From: Deinococcus sp. KSM4-11
GTDB lineage: Bacteria > Deinococcota > Deinococci > Deinococcales > Deinococcaceae
DNA: 64,000 bases
Direction of reading: 5' to 3'
Assembly (NCBI RefSeq): GCF_004801415.1
Contig: NZ_SSNX01000009.1
Span: forward strand, 1-64,000
Of the stretch, positions 10,257 through 21,173 are shown one piece after another. A model generated the notes under the pieces. That model was not told the DNA's origin and did no database searches. It saw only the letters and a program-made list of their open reading frames with translations. The position numbers and the translations under genes were made by a program. Numbering within the stretch: position 1 is the stretch's first letter; each line of letters opens with the position of its first letter.

Positions 10257-11582
10257 GTGGCAGAGCTGATGAGCAGGGATGGCAATAAGGTGGAATTCAA
10301 GGTTTCGGTGCCGGCCGCCGAAGTGAACCGGGCCTACGATCAGGTGTGGGCGGGCCTCTCGCGTGACGTGCGCGTGCCCGGCTTCCGCCCCGGCAAGGCT
10401 CCCCGCAAGGTCATCGAGGGCCGCGTCGGGAAGGGCTACGTCGAGCAGGAAGTCCGTGACCGCCTGCTGCAGACCCACTACACCCAGGCGGCACGCGAGC
10501 TGAAGCTCAGCCTGGTGGACGCCACCATCGACCCGCAGCCCCTCGCGAGCGGTCAGGCCTTCGAGTTCAAGGTCAGTGGCGAAACCTACCCCGAGGTCAA
10601 ACTCAGTGACTGGAGCGCGGCCGAGCTGACCTCGACCTCGCCCGAGATCACCGACGAGGTGCTGGAACGCACCCTCAGCGACCTTCAGGAACGCAACGCC
10701 ACCTTCGACAGCGTCGACCGGCCCATCGAGGCCACCGACCAGGTCACCATCGAGGAACAGGGCGAGGATGGCGGCACGTACCCCGTGTACCTCGACGTCG
10801 CGGAACCCCATGTCCGTGAGGCTCTGCTGGGCAAGGCCAAGGGCGACACCGTGGAGATCACCGTGCCCGCGCACCAGCACGGCGACCACGAGCACCCCGA
10901 GCACACCGTGACCGTGAAGATCATGGATGTCAAGACCAAGCAGCTTCAGGAACTCGGCGACGACTTTGCCAAGAGCCTGAACTTCGAGTCCATGGATCGC
11001 CTGCGCACCGACCTGCGGGACGAACTGCAGCGCCGCGCCGCGCAGGAAGGCGACAGCGCCCGCCGCGAGGAATTCATCAACCACCTCGTCGACGGCATGC
11101 AGGTCACCATTCCGCAGGCGCTGCTCGACCGCCGCCGCGAGGCCATGCTGGAGGAAATCCAGGACGACCTGGGTCGCCAGGGCGTGAAGTGGGGCGAGTA
11201 CGAGGCCTTCATGAAGGAGCAGAACAAGCTCGACGACTTCATGGCGGATCTCGCCAAGAACGCCGAATCCCGCGTGAAGCGCGATCTGGCCCTGGAACAG
11301 CTGGCCGAGGATCTGAAAGTGCAGGTCAGTGACAGTGAGTTCAACCAGACCATGACCCTGCTGGCCCAGTCGAACAACCTGACGCCGCAGGCCCTGCAAA
11401 AGCAGCTCGGGCCGAACGGCATCAACTCTTACTACACCAGCCTGGTGCGCGAGAAGGGCCTCCAGCAGGCGCTGGGGCAGCTCGGCAAGGGCGCCCGGGA
11501 CGCGGCGGCGCCCGCCGCCGATGAAGCCAAGCCAGCCGAAGCTGAGGAAACCCCGGCCGAAGACACCAAGACCGAAGAGTAA
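10257..11582 (+). CDS. tig: Trigger factor
   Basis: Ribosome-docked peptidyl-prolyl isomerase chaperone that meets nascent chains at the exit tunnel. The 441-residue protein carries the ribosome-binding signature GFRPGKAPRKVIEGRVG near residues 42-58, a central FKBP-like domain, a helical C-terminal chaperone domain and an acidic Ala/Glu/Lys tail. I chose the GTG at 10257, with GGGAG six bases upstream, because it gives the family N-terminus MAELMSRDGNKVEFKVSV; an ATG four codons later is less likely. A TATGAT at 10108-10113 may be the -10 of its promoter. Confidence 0.95.
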   Translation: MAELMSRDGNKVEFKVSVPAAEVNRAYDQVWAGLSRDVRVPGFRPGKAPRKVIEGRVGKGYVEQEVRDRLLQTHYTQAARELKLSLVDATIDPQPLASGQAFEFKVSGETYPEVKLSDWSAAELTSTSPEITDEVLERTLSDLQERNATFDSVDRPIEATDQVTIEEQGEDGGTYPVYLDVAEPHVREALLGKAKGDTVEITVPAHQHGDHEHPEHTVTVKIMDVKTKQLQELGDDFAKSLNFESMDRLRTDLRDELQRRAAQEGDSARREEFINHLVDGMQVTIPQALLDRRREAMLEEIQDDLGRQGVKWGEYEAFMKEQNKLDDFMADLAKNAESRVKRDLALEQLAEDLKVQVSDSEFNQTMTLLAQSNNLTPQALQKQLGPNGINSYYTSLVREKGLQQALGQLGKGARDAAAPAADEAKPAEAEETPAEDTKTEE

Positions 11583-11599
11583 GCGCGAGAGCGCAGTGT

Positions 11600-11636
11600 G
11601 GGGGCGCGTCCTGCGGGACAGCGCCCCCGCTCGTTT
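11600..11636 (+). terminator. tig terminator
   Basis: Stem GGGGGCGC / GCGCCCCC is extended by GTCC / GGAC across one bulged A, with loop TGCG, and is followed by GCTCGTTT. It starts 18 nt after the tig stop. Confidence 0.75.
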
Positions 11637-11859
11637 GCGGAAATCCTGTCCGGAATGGAGCCGAACCGCTGTCGCTCGACAGGGACAGCCCTATGGCCGG
11701 GCGACCCGGCCTCGGTCGAGCGCCCGGGCGTTCCGTGGTCTCCTGTGCTGGGCCATCATGTGGGCGAGGCCGGTGGAAGCGGCGCTGTCGATCCCTCTTC
11801 CCACAGGCCCTGACCAGCCGCCTTTCGTTCACCCGCACCCGTCGAGTCGAGGAGACACC

Positions 11860-12240
11860 ATGGCCCGTGACATCGTCTTCACCACCAGAGCGGCGCTGCC
11901 GCCGCCGACCTACAGCCAGGCGGTCAGGGCGGCCGGCCTGGTGTTCGTTTCCGGCACCGCGCCCACGGATCCTGGAACCGGTGCTCTTAAGGGCACCACC
12001 ATCCAGGAGCAGACCCGGCAGTGTCTGACCAACATCCAGGCCATCCTGAAGGAGGCCGGCAGTTCCCTGGACAAGGTCGTCAGTGTGACGGTCGTCCTTG
12101 CGGACGAGGACGATTTTGCCGGCATGAACGAGGAGTGGCTGCGGTGGTTCCCCGTGGATCCGCCGGCCCGGCAGGGGGCCAAGTTGCCAGTGCGTGTTCC
12201 TGGCCTGAAGGTCTCCATTGCGGCCATTGCTGAAGCTTGA
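11860..12240 (+). CDS. RidA/YjgF family protein
   Basis: A 126-residue single-domain Rid protein. RidA deaminates reactive enamine/imine intermediates released by PLP enzymes such as threonine dehydratase. Family features are YSQAVRAAGLVFVSGTAP near the N-terminus, the central QTRQCLTNIQAILKEAG helix, and PPARQGAKLP, where the Arg aligns with the substrate-binding Arg of active RidA. The end KVSIAAIAEA fits the family. The start has GAGGAG seven bases upstream. The 220 nt before it show small GC hairpins but no gene. Confidence 0.88.
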   Translation: MARDIVFTTRAALPPPTYSQAVRAAGLVFVSGTAPTDPGTGALKGTTIQEQTRQCLTNIQAILKEAGSSLDKVVSVTVVLADEDDFAGMNEEWLRWFPVDPPARQGAKLPVRVPGLKVSIAAIAEA

Positions 12241-12309
12241 TCCGGCCTGTGGGCGACGCTCATGTGCGTGGATGAGGGTGCAGAAGTCATCCGCCACCGC
12301 GTGAACTGA

Positions 12310-12335
12310 ATTCATTGAACGGCCGTTCAATGAAT
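12310..12335. promoter_or_regulatory. Perfect 26-bp palindrome over the fabH1 promoter
   Basis: Positions 12310-12335 are a perfect inverted repeat with core TTGAACGGCCGTTCAA. The left half contains the -35 hexamer and the right half fills most of the -35/-10 spacer, so a bound dimer would block RNA polymerase. Palindromes of this size are typical TetR-family operators. A decayed copy lies at the same place before fabH2. Confidence 0.85.
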
Positions 12336-12343
12336 GTTAGGGT
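12315..12343 (+). promoter_or_regulatory. fabH1 promoter (leaderless)
   Basis: TTGAAC (12315-12320), a 17-base spacer, and TAGGGT (12338-12343) are followed by seven bases and the ATG. Confidence 0.75.
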
Positions 12344-12350
12344 GCAGGAC

Positions 12351-13373
<1,023 letters not shown>

Positions 13374-13572
13374 GGTGACGCTGGCCTCGCTGGCATTCTT
13401 CAGTGCCCGGCAAGTGCGGGCCACCAGTCGCACGTCGGGCGCCCGAACGGTGACGTCTTTTCCTCGCCTGTGTGGGCGGCACCGATGCGGCCGTCCAGTG
13501 TGGTCATGGTGGGCCTCAATTCCTGGTACGGATCGCGCGCATCCACGGGTTCCCCTTGCATACGGCCATTCG

Positions 13573-13588
13573 TTGAACGCCTGTTCAG
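13573..13588. promoter_or_regulatory. Decayed palindrome over the fabH2 promoter
   Basis: TTGAACGCCTGTTCAG keeps the left half and most of the right half of the 16-bp core found before fabH1, in the same register relative to the -35. Confidence 0.6.
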
Positions 13589-13601
13589 GCAATGTTACGG
13601 T
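13573..13601 (+). promoter_or_regulatory. fabH2 promoter (leaderless)
   Basis: TTGAAC (13573-13578), a 17-base spacer, and TACGGT (13596-13601) are followed by six bases and the ATG. The layout is the same as at fabH1. Confidence 0.75.
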
Positions 13602-13607
13602 GGGGGT

Positions 13608-14657
13608 ATGGACGCACCCACCGAACGCGCGGCGACCCGGCCCAGTCTGGGCATCACCGCGCTGGGCAGCTACGCGCCGCCCCGTATCGTCACGAACGCC
13701 GATTTCGAGGCGCGCATGGACACCACCGCCGAGTGGATCGAGTCGCGTACCGGTATCCGCGAGCGCCGCCACTCCGCGCCTGACGAGTTCACGTCGCACA
13801 TGGGCGTGGGCGCCGTGCGCGATCTGCTGGCCCGCGATCCGGACGCCCTGCAAGACGTGGACGTGGTCATCTGCGCGACCGCCAGTCCCGACGCGCTGTT
13901 TCCCAGCACCGCCGCGTTGATCGCCGGGCAGGTGGGCCTCGCGGGTACCGGAGCCTTCGACCTCTCCACCGCGTGCTCGGGGTTCGTGTATGGGCTGAGC
14001 ATGGCGCAGGGCCTGATCCTGGCCGGCACCGCCCGCCGCGTGCTCGTCATCGGCGGCGAGGTGCTCAGCAAGATCGTGGATCAGGACGACCGCGCGACCG
14101 CGATCCTGTTCGGGGACGGGGCAGGCGCGGCCGTGGTCGGCCCTGTGCCCGACGGCTACGGCTTCCAGGAGTTCATTCTGGGGGCCGACAGCGCGGGCGG
14201 CCCGGCCCTGTTCAAGGGCTGTATCGCAGATCGCCTGCCCGACGGCACCCGCATGGGCCCGAAGGCCGACATGAACGGCCGCGAGGTCTTCAAGTTCGCG
14301 GTGCGCGTCCTGGGCAACAGCGGTACCGAGGTGCTGAAAAAGACTGGCCTCACCAGCCGCGATGTGGACTGGGTGATTCCGCACCAGGCGAATATCCGGA
14401 TCATTGAGGCGGCCATGGAACGCTTCGGGATTCCCATGGAGAAAACGGTGGTGAACCTCGACCGCTATGGCAACACGTCCAGCGCCACCATTCCCCTGGT
14501 GCTGCGTGAGGCGGTGGACGATGGCCGCGTGCGGGACGGCCAGCAACTCCTGCTCGTGGCCTTCGGTGGAGGGCTCTCGTGGGCGGCGGGCACCATGAAA
14601 TGGTGGGGCGGCGCGCCGTCGCTCAGCGCCGTCGCCCAGGCGGAGGCCGTCGCATGA
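13608..14657 (+). CDS. fabH: Beta-ketoacyl-ACP synthase III, second copy
   Basis: Second FabH paralog, 349 residues, with the same intact triad: Cys in DLSTACSGFVYGL, His in IPHQANIRII and Asn in DRYGNTSSATIP. It differs from the first copy mainly in the central region (FKGCIADRLPDGTRMG against FLRGVAPQLPGGTPMG), which could alter the primer pocket. The C-terminus has an extra Ala-rich tail of about 13 residues. Its stop overlaps the fabD start (ATGA), so it is translationally coupled to fabD, and this copy drives the rest of the cluster. Confidence 0.95.
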   Translation: MDAPTERAATRPSLGITALGSYAPPRIVTNADFEARMDTTAEWIESRTGIRERRHSAPDEFTSHMGVGAVRDLLARDPDALQDVDVVICATASPDALFPSTAALIAGQVGLAGTGAFDLSTACSGFVYGLSMAQGLILAGTARRVLVIGGEVLSKIVDQDDRATAILFGDGAGAAVVGPVPDGYGFQEFILGADSAGGPALFKGCIADRLPDGTRMGPKADMNGREVFKFAVRVLGNSGTEVLKKTGLTSRDVDWVIPHQANIRIIEAAMERFGIPMEKTVVNLDRYGNTSSATIPLVLREAVDDGRVRDGQQLLLVAFGGGLSWAAGTMKWWGGAPSLSAVAQAEAVA

Positions 14658-15574
14658 CCGGTCAGCCGCGCATCGCCGCGTTGTTCCCTGGTCAGGGCTC
14701 GCACGCCATCGGGATGGGTGTGGACATCGCTGCCGCGTTCCCGGCCGCAGGGGAGACGTACGCCACGGCCGACGCCACCCTGCCCGGCCTGCGCGCCCTG
14801 ATCGAGTCCGGCCCGATGGAGGATCTGACCCTGACGGCCAACCAGCAGCCCGCCCTGGTCGCCGCCAGCGTGGCCGCGTACCGTGCGTGGGCCGCGCAGA
14901 CGGGCCTGCGCCCCGCCTTCGCGGCCGGGCACTCGCTAGGCGAGTATTCCGCGCTGGTCGCCAGCGGCGCGCTTGATCTGGCGGCCGCGCTCAAGCTCAC
15001 ACGCAGGCGTGGAGAACTCATGCAGGCGGCGGTGCCAGTGGGCGTGGGGGCCATGAGCGCCATCATGGGCGACCCCGCCGTGGTGCAGGACGTCTGCGCG
15101 GCCCAGAGTGGCGTCGTCCAGCCCGCGAACTTCAACGCGCCCACCCAGACCGTGATCTCCGGCGAGAAGGCCGCCGTGGAAGCCGCCGGGGCCGAACTGA
15201 AAACGCGCGGCCTGAAGGCCATTCCCCTGAAGGTCAGCGCCCCCTTCCACTGCGCCCTGATGCAACCCGCGCAGGACGGCCTGACGCCGGAGCTGAACGC
15301 CACCACCTTTCACGAACCCGCGTATCCCGTCTTCGCGAACGTGACGGCTCAGCCGAACATGGACGCCGCCGCCCTGCCCGGCCTGCTCGCGCGGCAGATC
15401 ACGGGCGCGGTGCGCTGGGTGGAGATCATCCAGGCGTTGCACGCCGCTGGGGCTGACGTGTTCGTCGAATTCGGCCCCGGTACGGTGCTCAGCGGCCTCG
15501 TGAAGCGCATCCTGCCAGACGCCCGCACCATCAACGTCGGCACGGCTGTGCAGGTACAGGACTTCACACTGTGA
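14654..15574 (+). CDS. fabD: Malonyl-CoA:ACP transacylase
   Basis: Loads malonate from CoA onto acyl carrier protein. The 306 residues contain FPGQGSHAIGMG at 11-22, the nucleophile Ser in GHSLGEYSALV near 94 and the catalytic His in APFHCALM near 199; the family usually has Ser where this protein has Cys after that His. The C-terminal EFGPGTVLSGLVKRI is typical. The start overlaps the fabH2 stop in ATGA. Confidence 0.96.
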   Translation: MTGQPRIAALFPGQGSHAIGMGVDIAAAFPAAGETYATADATLPGLRALIESGPMEDLTLTANQQPALVAASVAAYRAWAAQTGLRPAFAAGHSLGEYSALVASGALDLAAALKLTRRRGELMQAAVPVGVGAMSAIMGDPAVVQDVCAAQSGVVQPANFNAPTQTVISGEKAAVEAAGAELKTRGLKAIPLKVSAPFHCALMQPAQDGLTPELNATTFHEPAYPVFANVTAQPNMDAAALPGLLARQITGAVRWVEIIQALHAAGADVFVEFGPGTVLSGLVKRILPDARTINVGTAVQVQDFTL

Positions 15575-15689
15575 ACCGCGCGCCTGCCGCCACCTGACCG
15601 CTGAACCGCCGGGCTTCTCCGCATCACGACCTTTGACCTCTCACCGGCACGACCAGCGATGGCCCGAGTGGCCAGCCTCAAGGAACTCC

Positions 15690-16442
15690 ATGACCGATAC
15701 TCCCCAACGTAAAGTCGCCCTGGTGACCGGCAGCAGCCGGGGCCTGGGGCGCGCCATGGCCCTCGCACTCGCCCACGCCGGCTTCGATATTGCCGTTCAC
15801 TACGGCCGCAATGCCGACGAGGCCGCGAAGGTGGCCGACGAGATCCGCGCTCACGGCGTGAATGCCGAGGTGTTCGGGGCTGACCTGACCACGCCCGCGA
15901 ATGCCGGCACGCTGGTCGAGGACGTCATCAAGGGCATGGGCCGCCTGGACGTGCTCGTGAACAACGCCGGTATCACCCGCGACGGCCTGGCGATCCGCAT
16001 GAAGGACGAGGACTGGGACGCCGTGATCCAGACCAACCTGTCGAGCGCCTTCATGGCCTGCCGCGCCGCCCTGAAGCACATGATGCGGGCGCGTTCCGGG
16101 CGGATCGTCAACATCGCGTCCGTGGTGGGCCTGAGCGGCAATCCCGGTCAGGCGAACTACGTGGCCAGCAAGGCCGGGCTGATTGGCCTGACCAGGGCTC
16201 TGGCCAAGGAGTACGGCGGGCGGGGTATCACCGTGAACGCCATCGCGCCCGGATTTATTCAGAGCGACATGACGGCCGAACTCTCGGAGGACGTGCGGAG
16301 CGGGTACCTGAAGGACATCCCGCTGGGCCGCTTCGGGCAGCCGGACGAGGTGGCCGCCGTGGTCGCCTTCCTCGCGTCGGATGCCGCCGGGTACGTCACT
16401 GGGCAGACCATCGGCGTGGACGGCGGACTGCACCCCAGCTGA
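15690..16442 (+). CDS. fabG: 3-oxoacyl-ACP reductase
   Basis: NADPH-dependent reduction of beta-ketoacyl-ACP. The 250-residue short-chain dehydrogenase has the cofactor motif TGSSRGLGRA at about 11-20, NNAGITRDGL, the Ser of NIASVVGLSG and the YVASK catalytic pair, and the C-terminus DGGLHPS. The ATG at 15690 follows AAGGAACTCC; an in-frame ATG at 15633 would add 19 unlike residues. It lies 115 nt after fabD in the fab cluster, with no terminator seen between them. Confidence 0.96.
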   Translation: MTDTPQRKVALVTGSSRGLGRAMALALAHAGFDIAVHYGRNADEAAKVADEIRAHGVNAEVFGADLTTPANAGTLVEDVIKGMGRLDVLVNNAGITRDGLAIRMKDEDWDAVIQTNLSSAFMACRAALKHMMRARSGRIVNIASVVGLSGNPGQANYVASKAGLIGLTRALAKEYGGRGITVNAIAPGFIQSDMTAELSEDVRSGYLKDIPLGRFGQPDEVAAVVAFLASDAAGYVTGQTIGVDGGLHPS

Positions 16443-16476
16443 GCGCCCGGGCGCCTTTGCACCCCGTTCAGAAGCG

Positions 16477-16505
16477 GTGACTGTGGCGCGGAACACGTGT
16501 AGACT
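16477..16505 (+). promoter_or_regulatory. acpP promoter
   Basis: GTGACT (16477-16482), a 17-base spacer, and TAGACT (16500-16505). It gives acpP a separate start about 30 nt before its ATG, which fits the high demand for carrier protein. Confidence 0.6.
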
Positions 16506-16538
16506 GGCGCAGACTTCAAGGACAGGAGGTACGAAACA

Positions 16539-16769
16539 ATGGCGACTTTTGATGATGTGAAGGACGTGATCGTCGAGAAACTCGGCGTGGACGCGGATAA
16601 GGTGGTGCCCGAGGCCCGCTTCGTGGAGGATCTGGGTGCCGACAGCCTGGAGACCGTCGAGCTGATCATGGGTCTGGAAGACAAGTTCGGCGTGACCATC
16701 AGCGACGAGGATGCCGAGAGCATCCGCACCGTGCAGGCCGCTGTCGATTACATCGAGAACAAGCAGTAA
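16539..16769 (+). CDS. acpP: Acyl carrier protein
   Basis: A 76-residue carrier that holds growing acyl chains on phosphopantetheine. The attachment Ser is residue 36 in [14 protein letters not shown], and the protein is small and acidic with a four-helix pattern. A strong ribosome-binding site (AGGAGGT) precedes the ATG. It has its own promoter inside the fab cluster. Confidence 0.98.
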   Translation: MATFDDVKDVIVEKLGVDADKVVPEARFVEDLGADSLETVELIMGLEDKFGVTISDEDAESIRTVQAAVDYIENKQ

Positions 16770-16878
16770 ACGCGCGTCCCGCCGCTTTGTACGGGTGGGA
16801 ATGACAGTCGGGGCGGGGCGCGGTGCAAGCCGTGTCCTGCCCTGATGCGCTGCGCCTGATTGACAGGGGAGGCATGCC

Positions 16879-18123
<1,245 letters not shown>

Positions 18124-18136
18124 TGCGCGGCGGGCG

Positions 18137-18183
18137 GCGGGGTCGGGATGCGCACGGGGCATCCGGCCCCGCTGCCCCGTTTC
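18137..18183 (+). terminator. Probable fab-cluster terminator
   Basis: Two 6-bp stems (GCGGGG / CCCCGC and GGATGC / GCATCC), separated by an internal loop, are followed by TGCCCCGTTT. It begins 14 nt after the fabF stop. Confidence 0.5.
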
Positions 18184-18284
18184 AGCCCTGGTTTAATAGG
18201 ACATCGAAGGCTGAAGCGGTGGCCCCGCCACCCCTCAACCACTGACCTCGCCCTGACCACCCGCTGCTCTTCTTCCAAGGAGTC

Positions 18285-20447
18285 ATGACTGTGCCCCGCC
18301 AGACCACCGCTGCCCCCACCTCCACCACCGACCTGCCCCGCTCGGAGCCCCGCAAAGGGAAGGGACGCCGGCCTGGCAATGGCGTGCGGGACGCGGCAGA
18401 CACGGCGGGCAGCACACACAGCACGGTCGCGAACGCGGACAGCCGCTACCTGAACCGTGAACTGTCGTGGCTGGCCTTCAACGAGCGGGTGCTGGCCGAG
18501 GCGCGCGATTCCCGGAACCCGCCGCTGGAACGCCTGAAGTACGCCGCGATCTGCGGCAGCAACCTGGACGAGTTCTTCATGGTGCGCGTGGCGGGCGTGC
18601 ACCGTCAGATCGCGGCGGGCGTCAGTACGCCCGGGCCGGACGGCCTGAGCCCCCTGGAGACGCTGAACCTGGTGCGGCGGCGCACGCACGAGATGTTGCG
18701 CGAGATCGAGAAGGCCGCCCGCAAGACCCTGAAGGAACTGGCCGTGGACGGCGTGAAGCTCATGCGCGTGCAGGATCTGGGCAAGCGCGCCCGCGCGGCC
18801 CTGCGCGAGCAGTACCTGTCGCAGATCCAGCCGGTACTCACGCCACTGATCGTGGATCCCAGCCACCCGTTTCCGTACCTCAGCAACCTCAGCCTGAACC
18901 TCGCGGTGCTGCTGGAGGCCGGGGATGAGGAACCGGATTTCGCGCGCGTGAAGATCCCGGTGGGCGTGCTGCCGCGCATCGTGATGGTGGGCGACACGCT
19001 GCTGCTGCTCGAGGACGTGATCGCCACGCACATCGGGGAGCTGTTCAAGGGCCGCCAGGTGCTGGCCGCACACGTGTTCCGCGTGACCCGCAACACCGAC
19101 TACGAGTTCGAGGAGGAGGAGGCCGAGGACCTGCTCGCCACCATCGAGGACGGCCTGCGCCGCCGCCGTTTTGGCGCGGCCGTGCGGCTGGAGGTCGTGC
19201 AGGGCACGCCGCCCAGCATCGTGACCTTCCTCAAGGACCGGTTGCACCTCGCTGCCGACGACATCTTCCTGCTGGACGGCCCGCTCGGCACCGCCGACCT
19301 GATGGGCCTGCCCGTGACCCGCCCCGAACTGGCCTACCCGCCCTACGTGCCTGCGGTGCCCGACCTCGACCAGGATGAGGAGGGCGGCATGTTCACGACC
19401 CTCCGGCGCGGGGACGTGCTGCTGCACCATCCGTACGACGGGTTCACGAACGTCCTGAACTTTCTGGAGGAGGCTGCCCGCGATCCGCAGGTGCTGGCCA
19501 TCAAGCAGACGCTGTACCGCACCGGCGACGATCCCCGGTTGCTGGGCGCGCTGCGCGAGGCGGCCGAGAACGGCAAGCAGGTCGTGGCCATGATCGAACT
19601 TAAGGCGAGGTTCGACGAGCAGCGCAACATCTCCTGGGCGCGCAAGCTGGAGCACGCGGGCGCGCACGTCGTGTACGGCATGGCGGGCCTCAAGACGCAC
19701 GCCAAGGTGGCGCTGGTCGTCCGGCGTGAGGAGGGCGGCCTGCGGCGGTACATGCACATCGGCAGCGGGAACTACAACCCGAAGACTGCCCGCCTGTACA
19801 CGGACTTCAGCCTGCTCTCGGCCGACCCGGAACTCGGCGCGGACATCGCGGAACTGTTCAACCACCTGACCGGGTACGCGGAGGCCGAGTACCTGCACCT
19901 GCTGGTCGCGCCGGACACCGCCCGCGCGGGCTTCGAGGCCCTGTTGGAACGCGAATCCCGTCACGCCGACGACGGCCACGACGCCTGGGTGCGCGTGAAG
20001 GTGAACCAGCTGACCGATCCGGCCATGATCGAGGCGCTGTACCGCGCGTCGGCGGCGGGCGTGCGCGTGGAACTGATCATCCGGGGCGTGTGCTGCCTGC
20101 GCCCCGGCCTGGAGGGCCTGTCGGCGAACATCCGCGTGCGCTCGCTGCTGGGCCGCTACCTGGAGCACGCCCGCCTGTATGCCTTCGGGAACGCCGGGCA
20201 GCCAGAGGTGTACTTCGGCAGCGCCGACTGGATGAGCCGCAACCTCGACCGCCGCGTCGAGGTGATCGCGCCGGTGCTGGACGACACCCACCGCGACCAC
20301 CTGCTGCGGATCATGGACACCGAATGGTCGGATCAGCGCGGCTCGTGGGAACTGTGTACGGGCGGCGAGTACGAGAAACTGGGCGGCGAGTTCAGCGCCC
20401 AGCAGACCTTCGCCCGCGCCCGCCACCCGGAACTGCCCGAAAGCTGA
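18285..20447 (+). CDS. ppk: Polyphosphate kinase 1
   Basis: Makes long-chain polyphosphate from ATP. The 720-residue protein has all PPK1 domains: NRELSWLAFNERVLAEA at about 53-69, the DEFFMVRVAG segment, the autophosphorylated His in MHIGSGNYNPKTARLYTD and the second catalytic His region EHARLYAFGN. A basic, Ser/Thr-rich N-terminal extension of about 45 residues precedes the family start. AAGGAG sits before the ATG. A GNAT gene follows 7 nt after its stop, probably as one operon. In manganese-rich Deinococcus cells polyphosphate is a phosphate and metal store, which is background, not evidence from this sequence. Confidence 0.96.
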   Translation: MTVPRQTTAAPTSTTDLPRSEPRKGKGRRPGNGVRDAADTAGSTHSTVANADSRYLNRELSWLAFNERVLAEARDSRNPPLERLKYAAICGSNLDEFFMVRVAGVHRQIAAGVSTPGPDGLSPLETLNLVRRRTHEMLREIEKAARKTLKELAVDGVKLMRVQDLGKRARAALREQYLSQIQPVLTPLIVDPSHPFPYLSNLSLNLAVLLEAGDEEPDFARVKIPVGVLPRIVMVGDTLLLLEDVIATHIGELFKGRQVLAAHVFRVTRNTDYEFEEEEAEDLLATIEDGLRRRRFGAAVRLEVVQGTPPSIVTFLKDRLHLAADDIFLLDGPLGTADLMGLPVTRPELAYPPYVPAVPDLDQDEEGGMFTTLRRGDVLLHHPYDGFTNVLNFLEEAARDPQVLAIKQTLYRTGDDPRLLGALREAAENGKQVVAMIELKARFDEQRNISWARKLEHAGAHVVYGMAGLKTHAKVALVVRREEGGLRRYMHIGSGNYNPKTARLYTDFSLLSADPELGADIAELFNHLTGYAEAEYLHLLVAPDTARAGFEALLERESRHADDGHDAWVRVKVNQLTDPAMIEALYRASAAGVRVELIIRGVCCLRPGLEGLSANIRVRSLLGRYLEHARLYAFGNAGQPEVYFGSADWMSRNLDRRVEVIAPVLDDTHRDHLLRIMDTEWSDQRGSWELCTGGEYEKLGGEFSAQQTFARARHPELPES

Positions 20448-20454
20448 GCGGCCG

Positions 20455-21171
20455 ATGACCGATGCCATCACCATCCGGCGCGTAATGGAACCCGGCGATC
20501 CGGCGATTGCCGCCTTCGGGGTGTTGCAGAACCGCACGTACTTCGAGCCTGACATGCTGATCCCCGCCGGGTTCATCGAGCGGCTGCTCAGGTGGCAAAC
20601 GCCGCAGCGTCAGAACCTGCTGCTGGTGGCGGAGCGCTCCGGCCAAGTGGTGGGCGGCACGCTGTTCCACGCCTTCCGTGGGCCGGGCACGGGCTTCTCC
20701 AGCTACATGGCCACCGCCCAGGAGGTACGCGGCCAGGGCGTGGCCCGGCGGCTGCACGACGCGCGCATGGCGGCGCTGGACGGAGCCGTCGGCGGGCGCG
20801 TGGCCGGCGTGTTCATCGATGTGGTCGCTCCGGATCGTCTGACTCCCCAGGAACTGGAGGAGGAACGCGCCGTGGACTCCGATCCGGTTCGGCGGCGCGC
20901 GGTCTTCGGGCACCTGGGCTTCCGGCAGGTGGACGTGGCCTACCAGCAGCCCACCGGTGGCGAGCAGGGCGGCCCCGTCACGAACATGGATCTGCTGTAC
21001 TGCCCGCACGACCCCGCCACCACCGTTCCGGTTCACCTGGTGCTGGACACCATGCGCGCCTACTGGCAGGACTGGTTGGGCGAGCACCGGACACAGAGGG
21101 CGCTGAATGCCCTGGCCGCACAGGCCCAGCCGGACGGCACCTTCCGGCTGACCGATCCGACAGGGGCCTGA
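20455..21171 (+). CDS. GNAT-family acetyltransferase, substrate unknown
   Basis: A 238-residue protein with a GNAT core: the acetyl-CoA pyrophosphate loop is seen in EVRGQGVARRLHDARMAAL (Q/R-x-x-G-x-G/A form). The C-terminal 90 residues, with YCPHDPATTVPVHLVLDTMRAYW, extend beyond a minimal GNAT domain and may define the substrate. It lies 7 nt after ppk, so it is probably co-transcribed with it. No substrate can be assigned. Confidence 0.75.
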   Translation: MTDAITIRRVMEPGDPAIAAFGVLQNRTYFEPDMLIPAGFIERLLRWQTPQRQNLLLVAERSGQVVGGTLFHAFRGPGTGFSSYMATAQEVRGQGVARRLHDARMAALDGAVGGRVAGVFIDVVAPDRLTPQELEEERAVDSDPVRRRAVFGHLGFRQVDVAYQQPTGGEQGGPVTNMDLLYCPHDPATTVPVHLVLDTMRAYWQDWLGEHRTQRALNALAAQAQPDGTFRLTDPTGA

Positions 21172-21173
21172 GC

